Part shown: positions 1 through 8,285 of the stretch, piece by piece
Layout of the letters: each line of letters opens with the position of its first letter
Numbering within the stretch: the stretch's first letter is position 1
Assembly (NCBI GenBank): GCA_015709715.1
Contig: CP054184.1
Coordinates: 2,403,001 to 2,467,000, forward strand
DNA from: Nitrospira sp.
GTDB lineage: Bacteria; Nitrospirota; Nitrospiria; Nitrospirales; Nitrospiraceae
Direction of reading: 5' to 3'
DNA: 64,000 nt
Position numbers and translations under genes: made by a program
The notes under the pieces: generated by a model
What the model was told of the DNA's origin: nothing
Database searches by the model: none
Seen by the model: only the letters and a program-made list of their open reading frames with translations

Positions 1-90
1 CAGCGTGGGCAACGACTCGTGATCTTGTCCGGGACGAGGGTGGGAGAGCCCGGCGGAACCAACCTGATGAAATTGCACGAGGTGAGTTGA
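1..90 (+). CDS. pyk: Pyruvate kinase, C-terminal fragment
   Basis: Frame 1 is open from the window edge to TGA at 88-90 and encodes 29 residues ending GGTNLMKLHEVS. The pattern VILSGTxVGEPGGTNLMKLHEV matches the last beta-strand of the C-terminal (allosteric) domain of pyruvate kinase, where family members read roughly G-VPVG-PG-TNLIKVH. Pyruvate kinase converts phosphoenolpyruvate and ADP to pyruvate and ATP in the cytoplasm. The rest of the gene lies upstream of the window. The next gene starts 3 bp after the stop and may be co-transcribed. The identification rests on about 25 residues only. Confidence 0.75.
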   Translation, partial: QRGQRLVILSGTRVGEPGGTNLMKLHEVS

Positions 91-93
91 CGT

Positions 94-654
94 ATGGGAA
101 CAGGAGGGGCGCGAGGGCTGTTCTGCCTGCTCATGTTGGGCTGGTTCTGGTCGATGGCGATGCCGGCCGTTGCGCAGACCAATGCCATCTCCCATTCCCC
201 CGCCAAGGTCGTGGAGAAGTACTTCGCCCTGGATAACAAGGGCGTGCGCCTCGACGCGACCTCGTTCGAGTCGGTGGCGAGTCTCGTGGAGTGGAAGGAG
301 GAGCCGGCCTGGGGCAAGGTCATCGTGATCAGCGGCTTCACCGTGCCGGATGATTTTCGCCAATGGGAGATCGTCAATCGACTGGAGGTGGTGGTGCCGG
401 TCGAGTTTCGGGTCTTGGGCGTGATGTACTTGGATACGGCAGGGTTTGTGCCGGAACCGGGAACGGAGCAAGTGCGGGTGCGGGTCAAGGTGCAGGGGGC
501 GCGGTGGAAAATCGTGGAGCCGCTCGTGCCGCCTCATGTGGGGCAGAAACGAATGCTGAATTTTGTCCGGCAGGCCTTGTTGGAAGAAACAGACAGCGCG
601 AGGCAGGCGTCGTTGACAGTCTTGCAGGCCGCGTTGCGAAAGGCGAAAGAATGA
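94..654 (+). CDS. Exported protein of unknown function
   Basis: This 186-aa protein starts with a clear Sec signal peptide (hydrophobic FCLLMLGWFWSMAMPAVAQ, cleavage after AVAQ near residue 28). The mature part is a small soluble domain of mixed beta and alpha composition with no cysteines and no motif I recognise. It lies between pyruvate kinase and a HAD phosphatase, overlapping the latter by ATGA at 651-654, which implies translational coupling. It is probably periplasmic. No function is proposed. Confidence 0.8.
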   Translation: MGTGGARGLFCLLMLGWFWSMAMPAVAQTNAISHSPAKVVEKYFALDNKGVRLDATSFESVASLVEWKEEPAWGKVIVISGFTVPDDFRQWEIVNRLEVVVPVEFRVLGVMYLDTAGFVPEPGTEQVRVRVKVQGARWKIVEPLVPPHVGQKRMLNFVRQALLEETDSARQASLTVLQAALRKAKE

Positions 655-1301
655 CGAAGAAAACGGAAGTCGATCTGCTCATCTTCGACCTCGATGGCAC
701 GCTCATCGAATCGAAATGGGATATCGCCGACAGTGTCAACCTGACGTTGCGCGATTTAGGGGTGCCGGAACGGCCACAGGAGGAGATTTTCGGGTTTGTC
801 GGCGACGGCGTGAAAAAGCTCCTGCGCCTCGCGGTGGGGGAAGGCAATCAGGATCTCTACGACGAGGCCCTGCGGGTTTTTCGAGGCCATTACCTCGCCC
901 ATTGTCTGGATCGGACCATGTTTTATCCGGGGATCAACGAGGTGCTGATGCATTTCTCGGCCAAACCGAAGGCCGTCGCCACCAATAAGGCAATCGAATA
1001 CACGAACGTCATTTTGAACGGCCTTGGGCCGCAGCACTTTGCCTATGTGGTCGGCGGCGACAACGGGTTCGGCCTGAAACCGGAACCGGGGATGTTGCTT
1101 CACGTCATGGAGCAATTGGGGGTGGACAAAGACCGCACCGTGCTGATCGGCGACAGCACCAACGACATCAACGGCGGGCACAATGCGGGGATTCGCGTCT
1201 GCGCGGTGGGCTACGGCATGGGTAATCGCCGGAAGATGGCGGCCTGTCAGCCCGATTGGTTCATTGAACGACCGGAGGAACTGATGGAGCTTTTCCTATG
1301 A
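651..1301 (+). CDS. HAD-family hydrolase, phosphoglycolate phosphatase-like
   Basis: A 216-aa haloacid-dehalogenase hydrolase. Motif I is FDLDGTLIES near residue 12 (nucleophile and acid/base aspartates), motif II is the ATNK segment, motif III is the lysine in GLKPEP, and motif IV is GDSTNDINGG. The helical C1 cap between motifs I and II and the GLKPEP-GDS pattern match the Gph/PGPase subfamily, which dephosphorylates 2-phosphoglycolate. Substrate specificity cannot be read from sequence. The frame extends upstream, but the ATG at 651 overlaps the preceding stop (ATGA) and places motif I where family members have it, so I reject the longer start. The stop overlaps the next start at 1298-1301. 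Confidence 0.88.
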   Translation: MTKKTEVDLLIFDLDGTLIESKWDIADSVNLTLRDLGVPERPQEEIFGFVGDGVKKLLRLAVGEGNQDLYDEALRVFRGHYLAHCLDRTMFYPGINEVLMHFSAKPKAVATNKAIEYTNVILNGLGPQHFAYVVGGDNGFGLKPEPGMLLHVMEQLGVDKDRTVLIGDSTNDINGGHNAGIRVCAVGYGMGNRRKMAACQPDWFIERPEELMELFL

Positions 1302-2869
1302 TCAGCAGCGGACGCGTGCGAATGGTAGGCGTCGTGGTCCTGGCCTGGTGCGTGGCGGCGACCGTCCCGGCGCAGGCGGATGCTCCCAGCTTGGCCGACC
1401 GAGTCATCGAACATAAGTTGGCGAACGGCATGACGGTGTTGCTGGTGGAGCGGCATCAAGCCCCCATTGTCAGCATCAACATGACGTTCGGCGTCGGCGG
1501 GGTCAATGAGCAGGTCGGACAGACCGGCTTGGCCCACCTGTACGAACACATGGCCTTTAAGGGCACGCGGAGCATCGGGACCACGGATTACGAACAGGAA
1601 CAGGCCGTTCTCGATGAATTGGCTCGGGTCGGGACCGAGCTTGACCAGCGCGAGCGGGACGAGGCCACCCGGGCACAAGCCGAAGGCAAGCAGCCGGTGC
1701 CGTCCCAGGCCCTGCAGCAACTCCAGCGGCGGTTCAAGGAACTGCAGGAGAAGGCCGGGGAGTTCGTGGTGGGCAATGAGATGGCCCTGCTCTATCAACG
1801 GCACGGGGGGGTGGGACTGAATGCCTCGACCGGAAAAGACATCACGCGATACGTGATCAGTCTTCCGTCCAACCGGTTGCCGCTCTGGGCGGCCTTGGAG
1901 TCCGACCGGATGGCCCACCCCGTGTTGCGTGAATTTTACAAGGAACGCGGCGTGGTGATGGAGGAGCGGCGGTTGCGGACGGACGACAGCCCGAACGGCC
2001 TGCTCTATGAGACCTTTACCTCCACCGCGTTCCAAGCCCATCAATACGGCGTGCCGACCATCGGCTGGGGGTCCGATATTGTGGCGCTTACACCTGCGGC
2101 GACCGAGGCCTTCTTCAAGACCTACTACGGTCCGAACAACGCGACCGTAGCCATCGTGGGCGACATCAACCCGAAGGAGGTCATCGCGTTGATCGAGCAG
2201 ACCTTCGGGAAGATCCCTGCCGCGCCGCCGATCCCGGAATTGGTGACGGTGGAACCGCCGCAGCGTGGCGAGCGGCGGGTGGAGATCGAATTCGATGCCG
2301 AACCGGCGGTGGCGATCGGGTATCACAAACCGACCATCGGCCACCCCGACGATTTCGTGTTCGATGTGATCGACGCCGTATTGACGGAAGGCGTGACCTC
2401 GCGCCTGTACGGGCGCCTGGTGCGTGAGAAACGGGTGGCCGCCTCCGTGTTGTCCGACACCAACTACCCAGGTGTGCGCGGACCGAATTTGTTCGTGATC
2501 GCGGCGACCCCGTTGGCGCCTCATACGGCGGCAGAGGTCGAGGCGGCGATTTACGAAGAGCTGGAGCGGCTGAAGACGGAACCGATTTCCGCCAAGGAGT
2601 TTGAACGGGTGCTCAATGGGTTGGATGCGGATTTGGTCCGCTCGTTGCGTTCCAACAGCGGCCTGGCCTCACAGCTGGCGTTCTACCAGACGGTGGCGGG
2701 CGGATGGCGGTACGTGTTGGCCGCGCGAGACCGCATTGCGGCCGTGACGCCGGCCGACGTGCAGCGTGTGGCGTCGCAATATCTCGTCAAATCGAATCGG
2801 ACCGTCGGTGTTCTCGTCAAGAAACCAGCAGACAAGAAAATAGCTTCGGCAGGCGAGGTGGTGCGATGA
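1298..2869 (+). CDS. M16 family zinc metallopeptidase, catalytic type
   Basis: This 523-aa exported peptidase has a signal peptide (VVLAWCVAATVPAQA). The inverted zinc-binding motif HxxEH is present as HLYEH near residue 80, with the third ligand expected in the ERGVVMEERR segment. A charged, Q/E/R-rich insertion of about 60 residues, probably coiled coil, separates these elements. The C-terminal half carries the second M16 fold. It starts by ATGA overlap with the HAD gene and is followed by a second M16 gene lacking the zinc motif. The arrangement is that of a two-subunit M16 peptidase in which one chain is catalytic, as in the mitochondrial processing peptidase. It probably degrades peptides in the periplasm. 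Confidence 0.92.
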   Translation: MISSGRVRMVGVVVLAWCVAATVPAQADAPSLADRVIEHKLANGMTVLLVERHQAPIVSINMTFGVGGVNEQVGQTGLAHLYEHMAFKGTRSIGTTDYEQEQAVLDELARVGTELDQRERDEATRAQAEGKQPVPSQALQQLQRRFKELQEKAGEFVVGNEMALLYQRHGGVGLNASTGKDITRYVISLPSNRLPLWAALESDRMAHPVLREFYKERGVVMEERRLRTDDSPNGLLYETFTSTAFQAHQYGVPTIGWGSDIVALTPAATEAFFKTYYGPNNATVAIVGDINPKEVIALIEQTFGKIPAAPPIPELVTVEPPQRGERRVEIEFDAEPAVAIGYHKPTIGHPDDFVFDVIDAVLTEGVTSRLYGRLVREKRVAASVLSDTNYPGVRGPNLFVIAATPLAPHTAAEVEAAIYEELERLKTEPISAKEFERVLNGLDADLVRSLRSNSGLASQLAFYQTVAGGWRYVLAARDRIAAVTPADVQRVASQYLVKSNRTVGVLVKKPADKKIASAGEVVR

Positions 2870-2925
2870 CGGGCCGAACTCGGAGAGGGGCGCCTGTGGA
2901 GCGCGTACAGGACAAAGGAAGGATC

Positions 2926-4374
2926 ATGAGCACAGCAGCGGCGTGGCGGTCGATTGTGTTGGTCATCTTCTGTCTGCTGCTGCAGGTGGCCGTGGGAGCT
3001 GCAGCGGACCTGAGCCTCGGCGATCCCCGCACGATGCGGTTCCCCACGGTGGAGTTCAATCCGCCGGACGCAGAACGGATTGTGCTGGATAACGGCATGG
3101 TCGTGTACCTGCTGGAGGACCATGAGTTGCCGCTGGTGACGGTGAACGCCACGATCAGGACCGGCAGCTGGCTCGATCCGGCGGACAAAGTGGGATTGGC
3201 CGGGATGACCGGGGCTGCGATGCGCACGGGCGGCTCGGCCAAGCTGTCTCCGGACGAGGTAGATGAAGAGCTTGAACAGTTGGCGGCCACGATTTCCATC
3301 GGCTTCGCCAAGGAATCCGGGTCGGCCTCCCTCGACGTGCTGAAGAAGGATGTGAAGCGCGGGCTCGAAATCTTTGCGGACCTGTTGCGTCGGCCCGCGT
3401 TCGAACCCAGCCGGGTGGAGCTGGCGAAGCTCCAGGCCCTGGAGGGGATCAGGCGCCGACAGGACAGTCCCGGTTCGATCGTCGGCCGTGAGTTTGCCAA
3501 GCTGTTGTACGGCGCCGACCATCCGAGCGCTCGCGAGATCAGCACCCGTTCCATCCAAGCCATCACCCGCGAGGACCTGATCACGTTCCACCGACAGACC
3601 GTCCATCCCAACGGCATGATCCTCGGCGTGACCGGCGATTTCGAGAAGGGAGCCATGCTGGTTCTGCTCAAGGAGTTGTTCGGTGATTGGGCCAAAGGCG
3701 CGGTGCCCGAGCTGAAGCTACCGCCTGTGTCGGAAGCGGAGTTCAAGAGCGGCGCGGTGCGGTTCGTGAATAAGGAGACCTCACAGACGCATCTGCGCGT
3801 AGGACATTTGACGATCAAAGAAACCGACCCGGACTATGTCGCGGTGGCCATCGCCAACGACATTTTGGGCGGCAGCTCGTTCCGCAGCAGGCTGTTCAAC
3901 GACGTCCGCACGAAACGCGGCCTCGCCTATTCCGTGGGCAGCGGCCTTCGGGCCAGCGTGTATGACGAGGGCGTGTGGCTGATGCGGGCCGAGACGAAGT
4001 TGTCGTCGACCCAGGAGGTGGTGAACCGGTTCGTGGCCAACATGGAGCGCATGCGGAACGAGCCGGTAACGGATGCCGAGTTGGAGGAGGCGAAGGAAGC
4101 CTACGTCAACTCGTTCGTTTTTTCCTTCACGAGCGCCTCCAGCATCGTCAGCCGCTTGATGGACCTGGAGTACGACGGCTTGCCGAAAGACTGGCTGCAG
4201 CAGATCCGCGACAAGGTCGTGAAGCTGACGAAAGAGGATATTCAACGCGCGGCGAAGACCCACTTTAATCCCGAGCGTCTGCGCATTCTGGCGGTCGGCT
4301 CCGGCGAGACCCTGTCGAAGGTGTTGGCGAACTTCGGCGAGGTGGGGGAGATCACGTTGACCCCGGAAAGTTGA
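2926..4374 (+). CDS. M16 family peptidase homologue, zinc motif absent (partner subunit)
   Basis: This 482-aa protein has the M16 fold, and the N-terminal domain aligns with the preceding gene. Where HxxEH should stand it reads KVGLAGMTGAAMRTGG, so zinc ligands and catalytic Glu are missing. The C-terminal domain keeps the R/Y substrate-binding region (TKRGLAYSVGSG). I chose ATG 2926 because GGAAGG stands 6-11 bp upstream and a signal peptide (WRSIVLVIFCLLLQVAVGAAA) follows directly. An ATG at 2866, overlapping the previous stop, is possible but would give a poor leader. It likely forms a heterodimer with the catalytic M16 protein upstream. Confidence 0.88.
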   Translation: MSTAAAWRSIVLVIFCLLLQVAVGAAADLSLGDPRTMRFPTVEFNPPDAERIVLDNGMVVYLLEDHELPLVTVNATIRTGSWLDPADKVGLAGMTGAAMRTGGSAKLSPDEVDEELEQLAATISIGFAKESGSASLDVLKKDVKRGLEIFADLLRRPAFEPSRVELAKLQALEGIRRRQDSPGSIVGREFAKLLYGADHPSAREISTRSIQAITREDLITFHRQTVHPNGMILGVTGDFEKGAMLVLLKELFGDWAKGAVPELKLPPVSEAEFKSGAVRFVNKETSQTHLRVGHLTIKETDPDYVAVAIANDILGGSSFRSRLFNDVRTKRGLAYSVGSGLRASVYDEGVWLMRAETKLSSTQEVVNRFVANMERMRNEPVTDAELEEAKEAYVNSFVFSFTSASSIVSRLMDLEYDGLPKDWLQQIRDKVVKLTKEDIQRAAKTHFNPERLRILAVGSGETLSKVLANFGEVGEITLTPES

Positions 4375-4382
4375 GAGAGGAA

Positions 4383-4470
4383 GGCAGGTCGAGTGACTCT
4401 TTGCTCGCGCAACGCGCGGCCTCGGAAGGCCCTCGTTGGACGCGCGCAATCAGCGTCACATCGACCTGCC
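4383..4470. repeat. Long imperfect palindrome with nested hairpins (REP-like element)
   Basis: Arms 4383-4397 and 4455-4470 pair over 15 bp with one bulged base (4460). Inside, GGCCT-CGGA-AGGCC forms a further hairpin, flanked by AACG/CGTT and by TTGC-GCGC pairings. It starts 8 bp after the M16 stop, in intergenic DNA. It is too long and lacks the T-run of a simple terminator, so it looks more like a mobile palindromic intergenic repeat. No second copy was seen in the window. Confidence 0.5.
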
Positions 4471-4670
4471 TACTTCAAGTGATGGAAGTGTAAAAAGGTG
4501 CTCGCTCGATACGCGCAGCGAAGGTCCTGTGGCCAACTGTTGATCTATCAGTTGGAGCCTCATGATGGCTGGGGAACGTGCGTTCCACGACCCTCAAGAC
4601 CTTTTCCGAAGACGACTACCGCCGGATCATTGCGAGACTGAGTTAGTATCGTGAGCGTCAGGGCGACAAT
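4471..4670. other. Intergenic region with a gene-tail relic
   Basis: No complete gene is visible. CCAACTG/CAGTTGG (around 4532-4555) forms a small hairpin. On the plus strand 4566-4646 is an open stretch ending in TAG that reads like a protein C-terminus (TTLKTFSEDDYRRIIARLS). It has no start codon with a ribosome-binding site and no upstream body, so it is probably a relic. Confidence 0.4.
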
Positions 4671-5195
4671 ATGGAGCGAACGTTGTCCCTATTAATCTTT
4701 GTGGTTCGGGGGAGCATTCTTGAGGCCGAGGCCGACGTCATTGTGAATGCGGCCAACAGCCATGGCATCATGGGCGGAGGTGTGGCAGGGGTGATCAGAA
4801 GGGCGGCCGGGCAGGAGGTCGAAGATCAGGCTCGGGCACAGGCGCCGATTCCTGTTGGGCGGGCGGTGTTGACATCGGCCGGGCAAACGAAGTTCAAGGG
4901 AGTCATCCACGCTCCGACAATGCCGGAGCCTGGCCTGCGGGTTCCGGCTCAGAACGTCGCGCTGGCGACGAGGGCAGCGCTACTCCTGGCCGATGAGAAC
5001 GCCTTCGCATCGGTCGCGATCCCGGGGATGGGGACCGGGGTCGGTGGCGTGACGCCGCAGGATGCGGCGGTGAAGATGGTCCAGGAGGTCAGGATGTTCG
5101 TTCCGCAGGCGTTACGATCCGTGATCCTGGTCGATGTGGATCAGTTCATGGTGGATGCCTGGCGTAAACAGCTCAGCGCTGAAGGTAGCGGTTAA
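4671..5195 (+). CDS. Macro domain protein (ADP-ribose-binding)
   Basis: A 174-aa single macro domain. Diagnostic segments are the ADP-ribose adenine/ribose loop DVIVNAANSHGIMGGGVAG near residues 24-42 and the later phosphate loop IPGMGTGVGGV near residue 115. Proteins of this family bind ADP-ribose and often hydrolyse ADP-ribose derivatives (O-acetyl-ADP-ribose, ADP-ribosyl-protein esters). The NAAN asparagine and the glycine loops are intact, so activity is plausible. It stands 6 bp before the HTH/metallo-beta-lactamase gene and is probably co-transcribed. No DarT-like toxin partner is visible nearby, so an antitoxin role is not supported. Confidence 0.9.
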   Translation: MERTLSLLIFVVRGSILEAEADVIVNAANSHGIMGGGVAGVIRRAAGQEVEDQARAQAPIPVGRAVLTSAGQTKFKGVIHAPTMPEPGLRVPAQNVALATRAALLLADENAFASVAIPGMGTGVGGVTPQDAAVKMVQEVRMFVPQALRSVILVDVDQFMVDAWRKQLSAEGSG

Positions 5196-5201
5196 AAGAA
5201 C

Positions 5202-6038
5202 ATGCCGCTTGAAGATGAACTGAGTGACATCATCAAGAAGGCCCGGCTGGGTCGGCAGCGGTCGGTTGCCGAGGTCGCACGGGCAGCCGGGCTTGTGGAG
5301 GAGGACCTCGCAGAGCTGGAGCGGGGGCGTGCCCCTAGCGGAGCGGCACAGGTTGCATCCGTCGCCAAGGCTCTTGGCTTGAAGCCGGATGCCCTGGTGG
5401 AGGTGGCCCAGGGCTGGACACCCGAGGCCCAGCCTGCGTCGACAGCCCATGTCGAAACCGTCTTGGGTTCGATCGGCGGATATGAGGTCAAGGGCTATGT
5501 CGTCCATGATCGCGGTGAAGCCATCCTGGTTGACACGGCTTACAATCCGGATGCGATGCTGGCGTTGCTCACGAGCCGGCAGCTCACGTTACGCGCCATC
5601 TGCCTGACGCACGGGCATTCGGACCATGCCGAAGGCATTGAGCGCATCCTGCGGACCAGACCCGTGCCGGTGTATCTGGGGCCGGAAGACCTCAACCTGC
5701 TCCACTGGCGCCCCCCCCAGGACATACTCCAGGTGCCGCGTAACGGAGAGAGCCTGCAGGTCGGCGGCTTGACGGTACGATTCATGACCACGCCGGGGCA
5801 CACGCCGGGCGGCATCTGTTATCGTGCCGAACAGGCGGGGCAGCCGCTCTGTTTCGTAGGCGACACGCTATTTGCCGGGTCCATCGGCCGCTCGAATCCG
5901 GCCGGTCTGTATGCGGCGCACCTCGACTCGGTTCGTCGGCAAGTGTTGACGCTAGAGGCCGACACGCGGCTCCATCCGGGTCACGGCCCTTCCACTACCG
6001 TGCGGGAAGAGTTGGTGCACAATCCCTTTGCGGCCTAG
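5202..6038 (+). CDS. N-terminal HTH fused to metallo-beta-lactamase-fold hydrolase
   Basis: A 278-aa two-domain protein. Residues 1-65 look like an XRE/Cro-type helix-turn-helix (RSVAEVARAAGLVEEDLAEL then VASVAKALGLKPDALVEVA). Residues about 85-278 form a metallo-beta-lactamase fold: HGHSDH (the HxHxDH zinc motif) near residue 139, TPGHTPGG supplying the next histidine, GDTLFAGSIGRS supplying the bridging Asp, and a final LHPGHGP. The pattern is that of glyoxalase-II-like hydrolases. The HTH may act as a DNA-binding or protein-interaction module. It follows the macro gene by 6 bp. The substrate is unknown. Confidence 0.88.
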   Translation: MPLEDELSDIIKKARLGRQRSVAEVARAAGLVEEDLAELERGRAPSGAAQVASVAKALGLKPDALVEVAQGWTPEAQPASTAHVETVLGSIGGYEVKGYVVHDRGEAILVDTAYNPDAMLALLTSRQLTLRAICLTHGHSDHAEGIERILRTRPVPVYLGPEDLNLLHWRPPQDILQVPRNGESLQVGGLTVRFMTTPGHTPGGICYRAEQAGQPLCFVGDTLFAGSIGRSNPAGLYAAHLDSVRRQVLTLEADTRLHPGHGPSTTVREELVHNPFAA

Positions 6039-6056
6039 CAGGATGGGGAATGCCGC

Positions 6057-7013
6057 ATGAACCGTGACGGGTCGAAGCAGGGGCCCTTGCAGAACGACCT
6101 GATCGAGCCCTCCCTCGACGAGGCAGACGATGAATGGGATGAAGAGGCGCAACCGTTCTTTTCCCGAGTGATCCTCCCGCTGCTCCTATTTGTCCTCACG
6201 GTGTTTACCGTGTTATGGGCCGGGGCGTACCAAACCAACACGAATCCGCTGGTCGGGCCCTTGGCGTTCTTGCTGGATGAGCCCGGCGCCCTGTGGCGAG
6301 GACTGCCGTTTGCCGCCACCCTGCTCGGGATCCTGGTCACGCACGAATTCGGGCATTACCTGTTCTCGCGCATCCACGGCGTGCCGGCCTCCCTGCCGCT
6401 GTTCGTACCGGGCTTGCCGCACTTCGTTGGCACGTTCGGCGCCATCATCCGCATGCGCGCGCCCGTGACGGACCGCCGCGCCCTGTTCGACATCGGGGTA
6501 GCCGGGCCGATCGCGGGCTTCGTGGTGGCGGTGATCGCGCTGGTGATCGGGCTGCGACTTTCCACGGTCATTCCCGTGCAAACCGGCTACGGACTCCACC
6601 TGGGCGAACCGCTCCTGCTGCAATTCATGTCCTGGCTCATCATCGGGCCCCTTCCGCCCACGGCCGATGTCATCCTGCATCCGGTTGGGTTCGCCGCTTG
6701 GTTCGGGCTCTTCATTACCTCGCTCAACTTGTTGCCGATCGGACAGCTGGACGGTGGGCATGTGGCCTACGCGCTCTGGGGAAGCAGGCAACGTTCGGTG
6801 GCGGTCGCGCTCGTGCCGATCCTCATGGTGTTCGGCTGGCTCGGATGGAAGGGCTGGTTCCTCTGGGTGGGGCTGGTCGGTTTGATGGGTTTGGCCCACC
6901 CGCCGGTGCTGAATCCCGAGCGCCCGTTGGGGCGCACCAGGGTCGTGATTGGGTGGATTGCCTTGGCCATCTTCGCGATGACCTTTTCCTGGGAGCCCTT
7001 CATTCTTCGTTGA
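6057..7013 (+). CDS. Site-2-protease-type membrane metalloprotease (M50 family)
   Basis: A 318-aa polytopic membrane protein with an acidic cytoplasmic N-terminus and about seven hydrophobic segments. HEFGH near residue 97 is the HExxH zinc motif of M50 proteases, and LNLLPIGQLDGGH near residue 225 supplies the third ligand Asp in the family's N-x-x-P-x-x-x-L-D-G-G pattern. There is no PDZ domain, so it resembles the short S2P/SREBP-protease-like branch rather than RseP. Such proteases cleave transmembrane segments of anti-sigma factors or remnant signal peptides. The next gene, another HExxH membrane protein, begins 2 bp downstream. Confidence 0.9.
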   Translation: MNRDGSKQGPLQNDLIEPSLDEADDEWDEEAQPFFSRVILPLLLFVLTVFTVLWAGAYQTNTNPLVGPLAFLLDEPGALWRGLPFAATLLGILVTHEFGHYLFSRIHGVPASLPLFVPGLPHFVGTFGAIIRMRAPVTDRRALFDIGVAGPIAGFVVAVIALVIGLRLSTVIPVQTGYGLHLGEPLLLQFMSWLIIGPLPPTADVILHPVGFAAWFGLFITSLNLLPIGQLDGGHVAYALWGSRQRSVAVALVPILMVFGWLGWKGWFLWVGLVGLMGLAHPPVLNPERPLGRTRVVIGWIALAIFAMTFSWEPFILR

Positions 7014-7015
7014 CC

Positions 7016-7744
7016 ATGCCATGCCCACAGTGCGGATGGGAGCAGGCGGCGGACCGCGACGACTGTGAACGATGCGGGACCGTCTTCGCCAAGTATGCGG
7101 CGGTGCAAGCGCGCCTGGCGGCAGCGCGGCGACCGGTGTCGCCGAAGGAGCCGACGTGGGTCGACCAGGCCATGACTTGGCTGCTGACCGTCGAGGAGTC
7201 GGTGAATCCCTTCTACTTCGGCGGCCGGGTCTTGGTCCTCCTGCTCCTGACGTGGTGGGGGTGGCGGCTCATGCGGGCGCCGCTCGAAACCAACGAGGTC
7301 GGTGAGTCGTTTCTGCATCTCATCAACCTGCCGTTCCATGAGGCGGGCCATCTCCTCTTTGTGCCCTTCGGGCGATTCATGATGATCCTCGGCGGCAGCC
7401 TCGGCCAGATCCTCATGCCGGTCGTGTGTGTGGGCACCTTTCTCTTCAAGACCCGCGATACGTTCGGTGCGTCGGTCGCCCTCTGGTGGACGGCCGAGAA
7501 TTTCATGGACCTGGCGCCCTATATCAACGATGCGCGGGCCATGGACCTCATTCTACTCGGTGGGTTCACCGGCAAAGAGGTTGATGCCCACGATTGGAAC
7601 CATCTGCTGACGATGCTCGGGTGGCTTGAGCATGACCATCGCTTGGCGCAGCTGGCCTACGGCCTGGGCAGGGGGCTCATGCTCCTGGCGTTGCTGTGGG
7701 GCGCCCTGCTGCTTCGCCGGCAATTCCGCCGAATCGAGTGGTGA
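7016..7744 (+). CDS. Zinc-ribbon membrane protein with HEAGH motif
   Basis: This 242-aa protein starts with a zinc ribbon (CPQC near residue 3 and CERC near residue 20). It is followed by a membrane segment (VLVLLLLTWWGWRLM), then NLPFHEAGHLLF with HEAGH as a possible HExxH zinc site near residue 105, and two further hydrophobic stretches. HEAGH followed by a hydrophobic helix resembles M50-like peptidases, but the usual third-ligand motif is not evident. A longer open frame runs upstream inside the M50 gene. ATG 7016, 2 bp after that gene's stop, is the sensible start. It is probably co-expressed with the M50 protease. Confidence 0.8.
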   Translation: MPCPQCGWEQAADRDDCERCGTVFAKYAAVQARLAAARRPVSPKEPTWVDQAMTWLLTVEESVNPFYFGGRVLVLLLLTWWGWRLMRAPLETNEVGESFLHLINLPFHEAGHLLFVPFGRFMMILGGSLGQILMPVVCVGTFLFKTRDTFGASVALWWTAENFMDLAPYINDARAMDLILLGGFTGKEVDAHDWNHLLTMLGWLEHDHRLAQLAYGLGRGLMLLALLWGALLLRRQFRRIEW

Positions 7745-7814
7745 CAGAGCCGCGGCCGTCCTTCCCACATAGCCGCCATTGCAATGGCTCGGCACATCGG
7801 GCACACTGCCGATC

Positions 7815-8285
7815 ATGACGCCTGCCATCCGTCACTCGTTGCTCCTGTTGCTGCTGATCGTCGTATCGTCGCCGGGCTGGCTCCTGGCCGACCAAAGCGA
7901 GTCTCGGTTCGTGTTGACGTTGAACGACGAGGCGGTGTTGGACAGCGCGACCGGTTTAGTCTGGGAGCGGGAGCCGGACTACATCTTCGATGCGTGGGAG
8001 CGGTCCATCGCCCGTTGCGCGACCAAGACGGTCGGAGGACAACAGGGCTGGCGCGCTCCGAGCATCGACGACATCAAGACGCTGGTCGATCCTGATCAAC
8101 AAGACCCTGCCTTGCCGCCTGGCCACCCTTTCCGTAACATCAAGTCCGGTATCTACTGGACCGCCACGCCTCATCCGACCGACGACATCGTCGCCTGGCA
8201 ACAGAGTTTCCTGTCGGGGCAGGCCGTCACCGACCAGAAGTCGGGCATGCGCCGTCTCTGGTGCGTGCGGGGCGAGCGGCGCTAA
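7815..8285 (+). CDS. Exported DUF1566 (Lcl C-terminal-like) protein
   Basis: This 156-aa protein has a signal peptide (HSLLLLLLIVVSSPGWLLA). The body carries signatures of the DUF1566/Lcl domain: LDSATGLVWERE early, GWRAPSIDDIKTLVD in the middle, YWTATPH and a closing RLWCVRG. Such domains occur in secreted or surface proteins, where they may mediate adhesion. ATG 7815 was preferred over 7779 because it puts the signal peptide directly at the N-terminus. It ends the run of plus-strand genes that precedes the hyf-like operon. Confidence 0.82.
   Translation: MTPAIRHSLLLLLLIVVSSPGWLLADQSESRFVLTLNDEAVLDSATGLVWEREPDYIFDAWERSIARCATKTVGGQQGWRAPSIDDIKTLVDPDQQDPALPPGHPFRNIKSGIYWTATPHPTDDIVAWQQSFLSGQAVTDQKSGMRRLWCVRGERR

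Noticed and set aside
363..650. A 96-residue N-terminal extension of the HAD phosphatase frame
   Set aside because: It overlaps the preceding gene in another phase, is Gly/Ala/Arg-rich shadow sequence, and the ATG at 651 gives a normal HAD start.
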